A stretch of 64,000 nt of DNA from NCBI GenBank assembly GCA_026929865.2, contig CM049416.1, forward strand, positions 7,784,001 to 7,848,000. The letters are read 5' to 3'. Positions 22,042 to 38,020 of this stretch are shown one piece after another. The position numbers and the translations under genes were made by a program. How positions within the stretch are numbered: the first letter of the stretch is position 1; every line of letters starts with the position of its first letter. The notes under the pieces are model-generated. The model saw only the letters and a program-made list of their open reading frames with translations, made no database searches and was not told where the DNA came from. The DNA comes from Hyperoplus lanceolatus (Eukaryota; Chordata; Actinopteri; Uranoscopiformes; Ammodytidae).

Positions 22042-23314
22042 CAGGGCTCAACAATAAGGATTGCCCGACGTCCCGGGGCAAGTAAAATGCCATGTCGGGC
22101 CAGTAACTATGACAACTGGCATGCCCGACCGGGCAACCGGAAGGTTCCGATGAAATTCTTGAATAATAAAAAAAAAATCATATTTCTTATTTTATTTTTT
22201 TGAATCGCCAAATACAAGTAATATATCTATGGTTTATTTTCATATTTAACTGGTGCTAATTATTACATTAACGCTCATTTGTGTGCGCGTAGTGTCTGCT
22301 ACGTTGCATCTCCTCTCCTCTGCTCCGTTTTGTGAAGGGGGGGGGGGGGCGGGGCTCCACCGCCGATACACACACATACACACGCAGACTCGGCACAACA
22401 CCAGTGAGCACACACACCCAGTTAGAGAGGTAGAGAAGAGAACTACACGCAGTAGGTTGGTGTGACAGAAAGTCCAAAAGCCAACGAGTAAATTATAAAT
22501 GGAGTGAAGTCGACCCCGACCGTCTGAAAAGTAGCGAAAATATCCGCGTTTTTTAAATGCATTATGCACCCAACGTAAATCTAGTAGTAGCGAGGATGCT
22601 AACGTTAGCTCTGCTGCTAGTAGCCTACTTCCAGTTAATGTGCAGGTCAACACAAACATCAGCAACAGTTATCAGAGGAACATCTCTACAGCCTGCATAG
22701 ATCTCAATAAATGTGCCAGAGGTGTCTGACTTCACATACCATGAGGCAGTGGAAGCTTATAAGTAAGCTACTGGAAAAATGTTCAAAACAGCCTGTCCTG
22801 AGCCAAATTTTGAGATTTTTAATCAATCAAAATCACTCATACACACATTAAAATAATAGCCTATAGTAAAAAAAAAATAAAAAACTTGTTTGAACAGATT
22901 GTTGTAGGCCTAAAAAAATGTTTTGCAGAAATAAGTTTTAAAGAACTGCTGTTGTAAAAGGAATAAGGTAAAACAAATAAAAATAAGTGCTGTTAAAGTT
23001 CTTTACATGATTTGTTTGCATAAAACTTGTCTCGTTTGCAGTTATTGTAGGTTTAGAAACAAAAAAATACAAATGTTCCAACTCAAATAATATTTGAATA
23101 TAGCCTCCACTTTCAGTATGACCCTTAACTCATCTATAATACTGTCCATGATTTGTTTACATTGTCAATAAAGAGCAAATATAACAATTATTTGAACACG
23201 ACTAATAGAAACATTTTTTGTATAGGGGCCAGTAAAAACTGACTTCGGGCAAGTAGAATTCAGACCCACTTGCCCGGAAGGGCAAGTGAAAAAAAACCTT
23301 AGCGTTGAGCCCTG
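22042..23314. mobile_element. hAT transposon, CAGGGCTCAAC family, 5-bp duplication
   Basis: Left end CAGGGCTCAACAATAAGG and inverted right end CCTTAGCGTTGAGCCCTG are flanked by GACAT on both sides (22037-22041 and 23315-23319). Subterminal GCCCGG/GGGCAAGT motifs occur near both ends. A poly-G run sits at 22338-22350. The 139-codon minus-strand frame at 22246-22665 shows no transposase domain. Non-autonomous. Confidence 0.88.
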
Positions 23315-23529
23315 GACATGAAGAATAACGGTAGACTGATTTTGGCAACTACAAATTTACCTAAAACCTACCCAAGTTTAATAATCTTTTAGTATTGTTT
23401 AAAAAGTTTTTTTCAGCCAATAAAGTTGTTGTTATTGACCATATTATCAGAGCATTGCCCAGTGACACATACAAACCTGTAATCGTTTGCATGTGGCTGG
23501 CCTTGGGAACACAATTTAAAGGAGTCTTA

Positions 23530-24503
23530 AGGTGCAAACACACTACACGCGTTACCCGCGTAAGATTTATGTGCGTAACGCAGCTAAAATGTTGCTTGAT
23601 CATTTTGTGTCAAAAATGGTTCTACGCGCGTAGTCTCCCTCCCGATATTGTATTTCCCCTAATTAACCATGGCTGCGATCAGACCCGACACAACTGCGTG
23701 CATGTCCGCACAAAAACAACAACAACACGGCCAACAACTGTGCCAAAAGACAAACTGAACAGCACAAATAGCCTAGCATTAAAACAGCATTGCATATTCA
23801 CGGCAGCTACATAACAAACACAGTTACAGCAGCATCGGTGCACGGCGGCACAACATAAAGCCTTGTAGCCAACGTTACCCTACCTGGCTGTGACAGGGGA
23901 CCGTGGCTGGCGTAGATCAACAACGGTGCTTCGCTGTACTTGTTGTGAAAGTCCCCCGGACATAGCCGTCATGTTTGGGTTCATAATATGAGGCGCTAGC
24001 CGCCCGCACACAACCGGGTCAGTTAACTAATGCTATACGGCGCTAACTTGTTTTATCGGCTAAAGCACAGCCGCACATATTCACTGAATTAACCAGGAAG
24101 TCCATTCTCCTGGTTTACTCTCCCCACGTCTTTTATTCCCGACCTGCTGTCATACAGCACCGGCTCGGCTGCCTGCAATACATTTTCCTCCTCGGTGTCT
24201 CTCATCAACCTCTGTGTACAGTACACTGTTCTCCGACCGTGCCAATGTATGTGACGTCGGGTCAAGCCCAACGCTGATTGGCCAACGTGGCTAATCGTCA
24301 AGCGTAGGAGCGTAAAAAGTTAAATTTTTTGAACTCCGCTCGTAGGTGCGTATATACGCGGCTAACGCGGCTAAAATGTTGCTTTAGCGCGAGTGACGCA
24401 TCTACGCGCCATGTACGCGCCTAAACCTATGGTTCCCTATGGAAAAATAGCCGATTTTTATACGCGTCTGTACGCGTGTAACGCGTGTAGTGTGTTCGCA
24501 CCT
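23530..24503. mobile_element. Harbinger-like transposon with TTA duplication
   Basis: Ends AGGTGCAAACACACTACACG and, inverted, CGTGTAGTGTGTTCGCACCT are each flanked by TTA (23527-23529 and 24504-24506), as expected for Harbinger. ACGCG repeats fill both subterminal zones, and CTAAAATGTTGCTT occurs as a direct repeat near 23584 and 24371. At 974 bp the element is internally deleted. Confidence 0.8.
24089..24205 (-). pseudogene. Possible MADF/MYB-like remnant of a Harbinger second gene
   Basis: From an ATG at 24205 the minus strand reads MRDTEEENVLQAAEPVLYDS and ends after about 38 codons. The ..VLYDS.S... core resembles the beginning of MADF domains carried by Harbinger accessory proteins (pattern L....PVLYD). 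It lies inside the Harbinger-like element and would be a short relic. The similarity is judged by eye over about 20 residues and could be chance. Confidence 0.25.
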
Positions 24504-24506
24504 TTA

Positions 24507-25511
24507 TACTGTAAATGAAACCATTGTTGGATGAATGAATGTAAGTGAAGGAATTGTTTGCTTAATATAGCAAGCTATTTCTAGGCTTATCCTGTCAGAA
24601 GTGTGAAAGACTGTGGGGCTTTTAATGAAAAGACATGACCAGTTGCAGAGAGAAAATTTACACTATAAGTGACCTTTTATTGGCCTTGCTACAATGCAGA
24701 AATGAGTCACCCCAACAATATGTCACAGTCTAGCATACATCCCCTGTAAATATTTGGTCACAGTCTTTCTCCCCTAGCTGAGCCAATAACTTAACAAAGT
24801 CTGACCCATCCCAGGTTTTGGTGTAACAGTGGAGCCAGACAAAGACAAGTGAACTGCTGCATTGTGAGTCCAGAGATCTCATTTTTTCAAAATTTTTTCA
24901 AAATTTTATTTTTTTTGTCTGTGAGAACAGCATACACGAGCTTCAGGATATTAAAGGGTCAGCAAGATGATTTAACATTCCAGTGGAACAAATTGGTATT
25001 TTTTTTCCAACATATCAAGACAATTTCTTTGTACACAAAAAATACACAGGCCATAAAACCTTGTTCTCAATGACAAGGTCAGCTCCCACCCCTTAACACA
25101 AACAAACAAAGAAACATCCCAAAAAACAAATGATAAAGAAACAAGAACTGACAAAAAGAAGTACCGTACTACCCCTCAAGGCCTTCCTAATGAACCAAAG
25201 TCCAAGTTGGACAGAGGCAGCCTATTTCCAAACGTTTTCCCCCCTTTGTGCATCAAACTCTTCAAAAAAACATAACAAGCTTCTTTCATGGATCAAACAA
25301 GAGCGGCAGTGCTCATTGTGCCAAAGCAGGATAAAAAAAAAGACAAGAGTGTAGGGAGGGAGGGAGAGTGAGTGAAATACCTTATTATTGTTATCAAAGT
25401 AAAGCCAGCTCCTCTACTGCTGCTCTTATGGGACCTCCCTGACTCTCTCTGCTCTTAGACCCAGGGGGAATCTAAACATGACCCGCATACACCCTGCCCC
25501 CCCTTCCTGGA

Positions 25512-25542
<31 letters not shown>

Positions 25543-27572
25543 CCTGTCTTGGAGCACGTCGTTTCATTTGTGAAATTAGTCCATTCTCTCTGACCCCGTC
25601 TTTTCATCAGGCGCGGCGGTGCATATTTAAGTCCCTTTCCTGCGCTTGTTTTACTAATTGGTGGCTATACTTTGCCCAACACTGATATCCTTTGATCATC
25701 TCAGATCATTACGTTTACCTCATTAATTTGCTCGATGTGATTTTTTCCCCCCCTAAAAAATGTAAAGGTCCGTGAAAAAATTGGATTAATAATAGATCAT
25801 ATGAGCCAAGAGAAAGTGTAATTCCTTTGTGAATTCTCCTCCATGTCTCTCGCTCTCAACCTTTCATTCGTTTTCAGGATTATTGTGTCTCATTGTCCTG
25901 TGGTCGGGGCAGGCCAACTTTAAAGGAAAGGTCAGTATTTGGGGATATGTGTGAGCGGAATCCACATTAAGTCTTTAGTCTCGCTTAACACTGGAGGCAG
26001 TTTGGGAAGCGTAGTTTCAAATACACCTACCAACACCTCTGAGCTTTCTTTTCTTGTTGTGCTCAGTCCCTGTGCCTCACTGTTAATTGGCAAAAAGAAG
26101 TTCAATCATGTCACTTGCTCTGAAACGACAAATGTACGTTTTAAACTTCTATTTAAACATACATTAATAAAGAAAGAAAACAATCCTATTTCCCATAATG
26201 CTTGAACCACTCCATTAAAGTTTGTCATGAATACACAATCAAGCTGTCAAATACAGTCATGAAATACCCACACACTGTGTGTGCAAACATCCACTCTTAC
26301 ACCATCCTGCTACTTTTTGCTCCACTTAAAGAAGGTCCCGTTTGTTCAAACATAGATTAAACATTAGAGAGAAACACTATTATTCATCTCAAGTCCACAG
26401 TCACACTCCACTTCCACTCATCAGCTGCAATGGTAAAGGCTGTCAGCACTTTCTGTATCACAATGTTTCCTGTGTTTCATCCCCTTCTCAACATCAATAT
26501 CCCTTCTAAGGATATTTTCCCTAACAATAGGCTGTTGTCTGTGCTTTGTTGTTGACAGCTCCATTGTCAATCCAATCAACTCCCAAATTGTTTCGCACAT
26601 AAAAAAAGCGCATCTCGCTCTTGTTCTCTTTGGGAACAGATTACATCTTGGATCCCCCTGTCTGCAGGCGCCGCTCTGTATTGTGCTGTGTCTCTCCCTT
26701 GTTGTCACGTTGAGCTGTGAACCCTCCTATTATCATATAGATAAGTGAATGTTCTGTTGTGGTAAGACGGCAAAGCGCGGCTCTAATGCAGTGCATTGTG
26801 TATGATGTTAAATTGGGCCCTGTTGCCATTGAAGTCGTTCACTCCTCTGTCATAGTTGTAAACACAATCACTGAAGATTGCGTGTTTGTGTTTGAGGAAA
26901 AGATGATGTGTGGTTTTTGTGACGTGAGGTGGGCCATTTTGTGAGCGAGTGTGGTAAAGTCAAGGGGAAAGGAAAAGCATTTGATGGTGGTTTATGTGGT
27001 CTTGTAGTTTCAACATTTTCTGCGAGAATTTGTACATTTACACACATTTAAATGTGTCATTACATGTGTAGTGTGCAAGGTGTGTATTTGAGTTGTCTCT
27101 AAATTGTTTCTACAGTATAATTTCTTTGACAATGATAGACTTAGTTCAGGCAAGTGGAAAATCCCCTAAAGCTCTCATGGCTCAAATAGCCTTTGGGTGT
27201 CACTTCTATAGTGTGCACCATGCATGTGAATGTGTGTGTGTAGGAGAGGGAGAGAAACAGGAATACACTGCTTAACTCAAATCCTCCTTTCTCCCAAAGC
27301 TCCCACTTACGCACACACTCCCGAAAATCTAATGTTCACTGTAGCATATTTTAAATAGGCAGCCCACACAACATATACGCACTGGTTAAACTGGATGACG
27401 TGGTTTTGCTGGGCTAGTTAATCTGAGTCAGCCCCGTCCAGACCGGTGTAGTTCAGACTGTTGACTTCAGTCAGTTTTAGCAGAACAGTGTGAACTCAGC
27501 CAGAGGAGCTGCAGGCTGTGATGTGATGACTCAGAGATGGAAGGAGACAATCTGTTCCCTGTTCAGCCCCAG
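24507..27572. other. Unique-looking noncoding DNA
   Basis: About 3 kb with no recognised gene or transposon. A (CA)15 run lies at 25511-25540. The parts at 25560-25760 and 26480-26640 lack repeats and contain clustered homeobox- and SOX-like strings (for example TTGACAGCTCCATTGTCAAT at 26551-26570), so they are candidates for conserved noncoding elements. Confidence 0.4.
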
Positions 27573-27582
27573 GTGTGTGTGT

Positions 27583-27650
<68 letters not shown>
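27573..27650. repeat. (GT)n microsatellite
   Basis: Near-perfect GT array of about 39 units with one GTGG interruption near its left end. Confidence 0.97.
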
Positions 27651-27652
<2 letters not shown>

Positions 27653-28274
27653 TGTATATATGACACATGTGCAGTATGTGTGTATTGATGCAAATGCTCC
27701 TTAAGGATTTGTTGCCCCGTAATATTGACAAAAAACAAAAGTTAAGATTTATTTATGTTTGTTATGTTATTGTCTATGTTTTGAAACAGTGTGATTTATG
27801 CAGAAAGAGCTCTGTCTGCTGAATTTGTTGACCACAACCTCTAATATCTTCAAACATCTTCCCGGGTTAAACATGAAATGCTAAGAAATTGCCTAGGTTG
27901 GGTAAAACAAGCAATTGTTCTGCACACAGCTTGATTTAGAGCCCGCGGGGTTTCTCCACCGTACCAGAACAGCTTGTTAAGAAGTTAAGGAAACTTTCTA
28001 AAACACATTTCTGAAAGAAACGGTAGCCTCTTCTGGTTTGAGGATGTTTTTTTCCTCAATTAAGGGTTCAGTCATGGGTTCAGCTGCTCGGCATCAGAGG
28101 AAGTCTAGCTCAGTATAGTAAATGCGTGCAGACACCTGAAAGAACAAACCTCTGAATTAAATAATCCTTCAAGTTTTCATGAAATCAAACAAAAAAATGT
28201 TGATGCCGTTTTATGGCTGCTTTTTCAAAGCAATATCGATTTTGCCTATTAACATTAATGTAATTAATGTAATT
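27651..28274. other. Noncoding DNA
   Basis: No gene or repeat recognised up to the start of the LINE. Confidence 0.45.
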
Positions 28275-28280
28275 AACATC

Positions 28281-29482
28281 TTCTATTCGGGGCATGATCT
28301 GAATAATATGGTTGAGACTGTAAACATTGAATTGACTAAGTTACATGGGTGGTTAAATCGAAATAAGTTATCATTAAATTTAGAAAAACCTCCTTAACAC
28401 GTGGGCCGAAAAGGAAAACCGCGGGGGGTTCATGGGCCACACATACAGTAAAACATATAATGTCAATTAATCACTACAAATAAATTGTACTTAAGGTAGT
28501 GTTAACTCACTGCTAAATGGAATAAACTTGTCAGGCATTCCTTTCTTCTTCACTTTTAATCGCATCATTATAACAATTGTTGTTCTTACACACGCAAACC
28601 AGATATGCAGACAACAATTTTCCTTAAAAAACAAATAAATAAGTTTTTTATTTGTTTTTTGGCTGCAGGCAACCTCTTGCGGGCCAGAAAAAAAACAAGA
28701 AGGGCCGTATTCGGCCCACGGGCCGCTAGTTGAATAGGTGGTTAAACCGAAATAAGTTATCATTAAATTTAGAAAAAACTAAATTTATGTTGTTTGGTAG
28801 GAGAGCAGCAGATGTCTCTGTGAAAATCCAGGTAAATGGGATAGATATTGAAAGGGTCAAGCAACACAAAGTACTAGGGGTAATAATTGATGACAAGATA
28901 AGTTGGAAACCACAAGTTAGCCATCTTAGGGGCAAAATAGCCAGGAGTATTTCTATACTTTGGAAAGCACAACATTGTTTCAATCAAAAGGCCTTACTTG
29001 TATTATACTGGAGTTTAGTTTCCCCACATCTGCATTACTGTGCTGAGGTGTGGGGAAACACTTACAAAGGTAAATTGCACCCATTGGAGATCCTTCAAAA
29101 AAGGGCAATAAGAATAATATATCAAGCAAATTACAGGGCACACACTAATAACTTCTTTATTGAAGGTAGAATTCTCAAATTACGGGACGTAGTAAGTTAC
29201 CACACCGTACAAATGATGTACAAAGCTTAAAAAAAAGCCTTCCTGTCAGTTTACAAGCAATGTTTGAAGAAAGAGGAGTCTCGTATGATTTAAGAAGAAA
29301 AACCAAGATTCACAGAGAAAAATATACGGACCACACTTAAATCATTTTCGATTTCTGTAAAGGGTATTAAATTATGGAATGAACTTGATGAAGATATCAC
29401 AGGGAGTTGCAGTTTGCGAAATTTCAAAAAAATGTATGTTTCTAAAATTATGGAAAATTATAGACTGAAAGCAGAGCACTAA
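28281..29482 (+). pseudogene. LINE reverse transcriptase, C-terminal remnant
   Basis: The first part (28281-28388) encodes ..NMVETVNIELTKLHGWLNRNK.. and the second (28741-29230) resumes with WLNRNKLSLNLEKTKFMLFG, the thumb-proximal region after the YADD palm motif. Later come VLGVIIDDKISWKPQ, LVLYWSLVSPHLHYCAEVWG and LEILQKRAIRIIY, a set seen at the C-terminus of many LINE polymerases. A stop at 29228-29230 interrupts it; related sequence (SLPVSLQAMFEERGVSYDL and later LWNELDEDI) continues in other frames to a stop at 29482. The catalytic palm is not present, so it cannot be active. Confidence 0.85.
28389..28737. mobile_element. 350-bp repeat (CTCCTTAACACGTGGGCCG family), copy 1
   Basis: Inserted into the LINE. 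The right end is CGGCCCACGGGCCGCTAGTTGAATAG. The left end lacks the CTATTCAA seen in copy 2 (31003-31348), with which it is otherwise almost identical. A 41-bp stretch of the LINE is repeated on both sides (28348-28388 and 28737-28777) with one mismatch. That is far longer than the 2-10 bp duplications made by cut-and-paste transposases. Confidence 0.8.
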
Positions 29483-29789
29483 TAAGCGGAGTAAAGGTGA
29501 ATGGCACTATCATAACATTATTGTAAAGGAGAGGTCAGAATGCAGAATGACTTGTTTGGGTTTAAATACTTTTGCAGTTGTGTTTAGACTACCAGATAAT
29601 GACTTTGAAAAGGCCACAATAAAAGGGCAAAACAAACTCTGCATTGTGCAGAAAATCAGAACGGAGCAGAACTGATCTTAAAAGCTGAAGCAAGTGGATT
29701 AATCATCATCATTAATCATTAATCATCACATTAAAAAAAAAATGCATATTTGTGTTTTCTTCCTTTTTATTTTGATTTTCTTTTTTTTT

Positions 29790-29826
<37 letters not shown>

Positions 29827-29992
29827 TGATCAGTAAAAGTGTATCTGATTCTGAATCTGATGAAATTGGGGGCGGGACTCGATAAGCCTTATAAGCTTCT
29901 TCCGTCACCCTTCGGACAACACTAATTAAGATGTATGATGTGAAAGAGATAATTGTGTATTGTGTGGAATTGTCCGAAAGAATAATAATAGA

Positions 29993-30020
<28 letters not shown>

Positions 30021-30023
<3 letters not shown>

Positions 30024-30406
30024 ATGCTGGATTGTTTTCATTGTTAGAGGCACACTCCTGCCAAAATGTTCCCGCATCACTGTTTGTAATGTTGTCCAAG
30101 GTTATATCAGCCTCACTGTTCACTGTTTCCGCTCCTTATGGGTGTAGGTTCTGATGCAATTCAATTCAATAATTTTAGTGGATTTTAAGCATGCCAAAAA
30201 TCACAAATGGTCCTCAAGATAATGTTCTGTAAGGTGAATCCATGTAAACAATGCAATCCATGAGAGCTTTCGCTGTTGTCTACAATCAATGTTCCTTTCT
30301 CTCTTCTTCCCTACTGTGTTAAAAAGTTCAAATTAAAGATATTAAAATCCAGTTTACTAAAAAGACTTGTAGACTTAACATTGACATAACACTGTTTCCT
30401 TTAGAA
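30021..30406. other. Noncoding spacer
   Basis: About 0.4 kb between the LINE tail and the next hAT. Nothing recognised beyond an AATTCAATTCAATAATTTTA stretch at 30160-30179. Confidence 0.5.
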
Positions 30407-30514
30407 CAGTGGTTCTCAAAGTGCGGCCCGCGGGCCAATGACGGCCCGCAGAAACATATCTGGCGGCCCGCATTGAATTATGAATTATAAAAATATATAT
30501 ATATAATATATATA

Positions 30515-33486
<2,972 letters not shown>

Positions 33487-34140
33487 TATTATTGAAACGC
33501 ACGGAGGGGATGCGTCCCCCGTAACAGTAAAAACAGTACAGGTGTCGAAACACTTAAATATCCCTCCTAATTGTTTATATTCATTCCACAATTATTAATA
33601 ATAACACCCCTACAGTGGACCGTACCATCTTAAACTTGCTGACGTTCGGCTGGCCTCTGCCTCTCGTTGCAGACGGCTGGTCAGCCTCCCGCAGTGCAGC
33701 AGGCAGTGTAGTGGTCCCAATGTAAGTTGTTAGATAGTGAGCTTGTTAAGCCCAATACGATGCACTTTCTTTGTTGTCTTTTCCTTAACATGTCCACCAT
33801 AAATAAATACAGAAGACTCAAATTACTGCATACAAATGAACCAGAATGCACAAAATGAAGTGTTTGAACCTCAAATTTTTCTGGGATACTACCCCCAGAT
33901 CCCCGCTTTTAATGTATCCCCCCAATGTTGAAATGAAACCTAGCCCTTCATTAATTAATTAAAATGTGTTAATTACACATTACTGGATGCAGACAAATAC
34001 ATGTAAACTGTAAAGACGCAACCTGGCCATTGAAATGATTTCAGGTTTTTCAATTTTTTTCCTTCGGCGGCCATCGGTCCAATGTTGGGTTCCTAAATTG
34101 GCCCTCAGCTATCAAAAGTTTGAGAACCCATGCTTTAGAA

Positions 34141-34946
34141 AGAGAAAAGAATGGAACGGTTGAACTCCGCCATAAAGGCAATTTTTATGTGCGTATTGTT
34201 TTTTTTATCTCCACCTGTTATCTCTTCACATACTTGCATTGGCTTTCTACTGTATGGTCCGACTGTTAATGGGTTTCCCTAACACTGGGTCACGGTAACA
34301 CAATGTTTGTGTGTGTGTATGTGTGTGTGCTTCTGTGTTTTGCATGTGTGTGTCTGAAGTGGTGCTTCCCTCTGATCCAAACTCCACCACCACCTCACAG
34401 AGACACACATACACACACACACACCACGTCCCTCCTTGATGCGTTCTTCCACTTTCAACATCCTTCCCTTTCTTATGGAAAAGAGCCAATTAGACTTGTG
34501 TCTGTTTGTTTTAAACAAAATGGCTTTTAATTAGCGCGATCAAAAAGGCTCCTTTCTGCAGGCCCCAGGATCCACTTTGTAGTTTCCCCTCCAGATCGCA
34601 CACGGGTTTGATGCCACCTGATAGGATGCCAAAACATTTGGAACACTTCTATAATGAATACACGCACACTTTATCACTTTGTCTCCCTTTATCGCTCTTT
34701 CTCTCTCAAAGTCTGTTGGTCTTTTGTTGTATTTTTCTCATGACCATTCTCTCCTGTTGCCCACATCCTCTTATTTCTTCCTGTGTTGCTTCTTTCTTCT
34801 CTTTTTGTCCTTTCTGTCTCTGATCTGTGTTGTTAACATGACGTGACGCAGAATGTCTCACTGCTGGACCCGAACATTTCCTCTGTCTTTCTCTTTGGCT
34901 ACCATCACTTTTTAAATTGCTGGTCAGTTTGTTTCAATGTCACTTG
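34141..34946. other. Noncoding DNA with a conserved-looking segment
   Basis: Outside short GT/CA patches (34303-34345, 34399-34424) the part from 34440 to 34610 is free of repeats. It combines a CCAAT string, a TAATTAG homeobox-type site at 34528-34534 and a GCGCGATCAAAAAGG string. It is a candidate conserved noncoding element, by appearance only. Confidence 0.35.
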
Positions 34947-34954
34947 ATATCTAT

Positions 34955-35680
34955 TAGGGGTGGGAAAAATAATCGATTTTCCGATTAATCGTGATTCTCT
35001 CTCGAACGATTCCGAATCGATTCATAAAAGTTAATAATCGATTTATATATATATATATAAAAAAAAATGTTTTACAAGTATTTAATATTAGTATTTCCTG
35101 CGCCACTGCGCATGCACACCACACAAGTGCGAGTTGTTAAAAGTGGCGACAAAAGGGCAGAGAGCAGCAAACCCATATGACCTGCACTGGCTTTGTGTCT
35201 GTTTACGTTTTTGCATGAGAGCTGAATTCCAAGCCATACTTTTTGCACAATGTGTTGAAATGACATAGAAAATAATAGAATAGAAATCCTATAGAAACAT
35301 GATTCACAAGAGTAGAAAGAAAATTAAAATGAATCGGTTTAGTTTTTACATGCTTCCATATTGTGTTGAAAGCTGCATTGATTATTGCACTGGTCATAGA
35401 AAGTCATATTTGTGACAAAAAAAGCTTTTTCTCTAATACAATATTAGAGAAGGTAATTCATCTGTTGATTGTATTTAATGATCATCACAAAAGTAGGAAG
35501 TGATTAGCAAACTCTGAGTAGCAAACTCAGATGTGTATATAAAAATATTTTTGAAAAATCACACATAGGTATGTACGTTAAAAAAAATTGCATCGAGATG
35601 CATTGAGAATCGATTTTGAATCGAATCGTTGACCTCGGAATCGAATCAAATCGTGAGGTGCCAAGAGATTCCCTCCCCTA
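34955..35680. mobile_element. hAT MITE with AATCGATT termini
   Basis: TAGGGGTGGGAAAAATAATC at the left and CCAAGAGATTCCCTCCCCTA at the right are inverted ends, flanked by the exact 8-bp duplication ATATCTAT (34947-34954 and 35681-35688). ATCGATT/GAATCGAT motifs fill both subterminal regions. 726 bp, noncoding. Confidence 0.92.
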
Positions 35681-35779
35681 ATATCTATACTAAGATTCAC
35701 ATTATCATTACCCCCGTTACATTTCAATATGATCTGCCAATGACATTAAACGACATTCACTTGGAGCAAGTATATTTTC

Positions 35780-36086
35780 CCCAACTCTTTTGAACTGCTC
35801 TGATGGAACTGCTCCATATTTTTCGGGCATAACCAACCTGTTATGTGCTGGAAAAGTGATTGTGTCATTTTACTTGTCTGCTTGTGTCATTTTGTTTTTG
35901 TGCTTATGTGTTGTATTTTTGTATCTTTCTCTTTTTAATGTTTATTTTTTTCTTTTCTACCTACCAGGGACTACAGGTGAAAATTAGCCTGCATGGCTAA
36001 ATCTGGCACATTTACATGTTGAACTTTGGTGTTCATGTTTATTAATGTGCGCTGTCCCTTTTAAATAAATAAATCTAAAAAAAAAC
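35780..36086 (+). mobile_element. LINE 3' end fragment
   Basis: The block GGGACTACAGGTGAAAATTA..GGCTAAATCTGGCACATTTACATG..TTAATGTGCGCTGTCCCTTT followed by AAATAAATAAATC is the 3' untranslated end and tail of a LINE family abundant in fish. Only about 0.3 kb remain and no reverse-transcriptase domain is present. Confidence 0.7.
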
Positions 36087-37547
<1,461 letters not shown>

Positions 37548-38009
37548 TGTAACGGCTGGATCAGGAGGACACAGGCGCGGAGACAGTAACAGTTTTAAGA
37601 AGATTTATTCTGGAAGTAACCAGCAGGGGGTTAGGACCGTGATCCGGGGGGAAAGTGGCTGTCATGGGGCTCCAGGGAGAGAGCAACGGGGCAAGTCCAG
37701 GGAGCTGAGTGTGAGCAGGCTAGAGCAGGCAGGCAGAGGGGTCCGGGAGGAAGTGCTGGCGGGCGAGGGCTGGAGCTGGTGGCTGGAGTCAGGCCGGGAG
37801 AGTGTGTGGAAACAGAATCTACAATCTGGCAGTGTCTGGCAGGTAGGGCCGGGTATATGAAGAGCAGTTGATTGATGATTGATGGCAGCTGTGAATGCTG
37901 GTGATTGACTGAAGCACACCTGACTCCAACCCTGCAATAGACCAGCACATAGACAAGGGTAAAAGGGAAAAACAACACAAGGGCTTGAGGCCCAAGCAGG
38001 ATCATAACA
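37548..38009 (-). repeat. Gypsy LTR, downstream copy
   Basis: 462 bp from TGTAACGGCTGG to ATCATAACA on the plus strand; this is the 3' LTR in the element's own orientation. Its shared sequence is almost identical to that of the other LTR. Confidence 0.92.
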
Positions 38010-38020
38010 GTACCTCCCCC

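Larger units (their letters stand above)
28275..30020 (+). mobile_element. 5'-truncated LINE (non-LTR retrotransposon)
   Basis: It contains the C-terminal part of a reverse-transcriptase ORF, then a 3' untranslated region with a poly-T run (29781-29825) and the GGGGCGGGACTCGATAAGC..CTTCTTCCGT block typical of fish LINE 3' ends, and finally an (AAAT)n tail at 29994-30020. The 5' end is missing, as usual for reverse-transcribed copies. The clade is probably in the CR1/L2/Rex1 range, by resemblance only. A 350-bp repeat interrupts it at 28389-28737. Confidence 0.85.

Noticed and set aside
22246-22665. Minus-strand frame of 139 codons
   Set aside because: It lies inside a hAT element, has no transposase motif, and includes the translation of a poly-G run.
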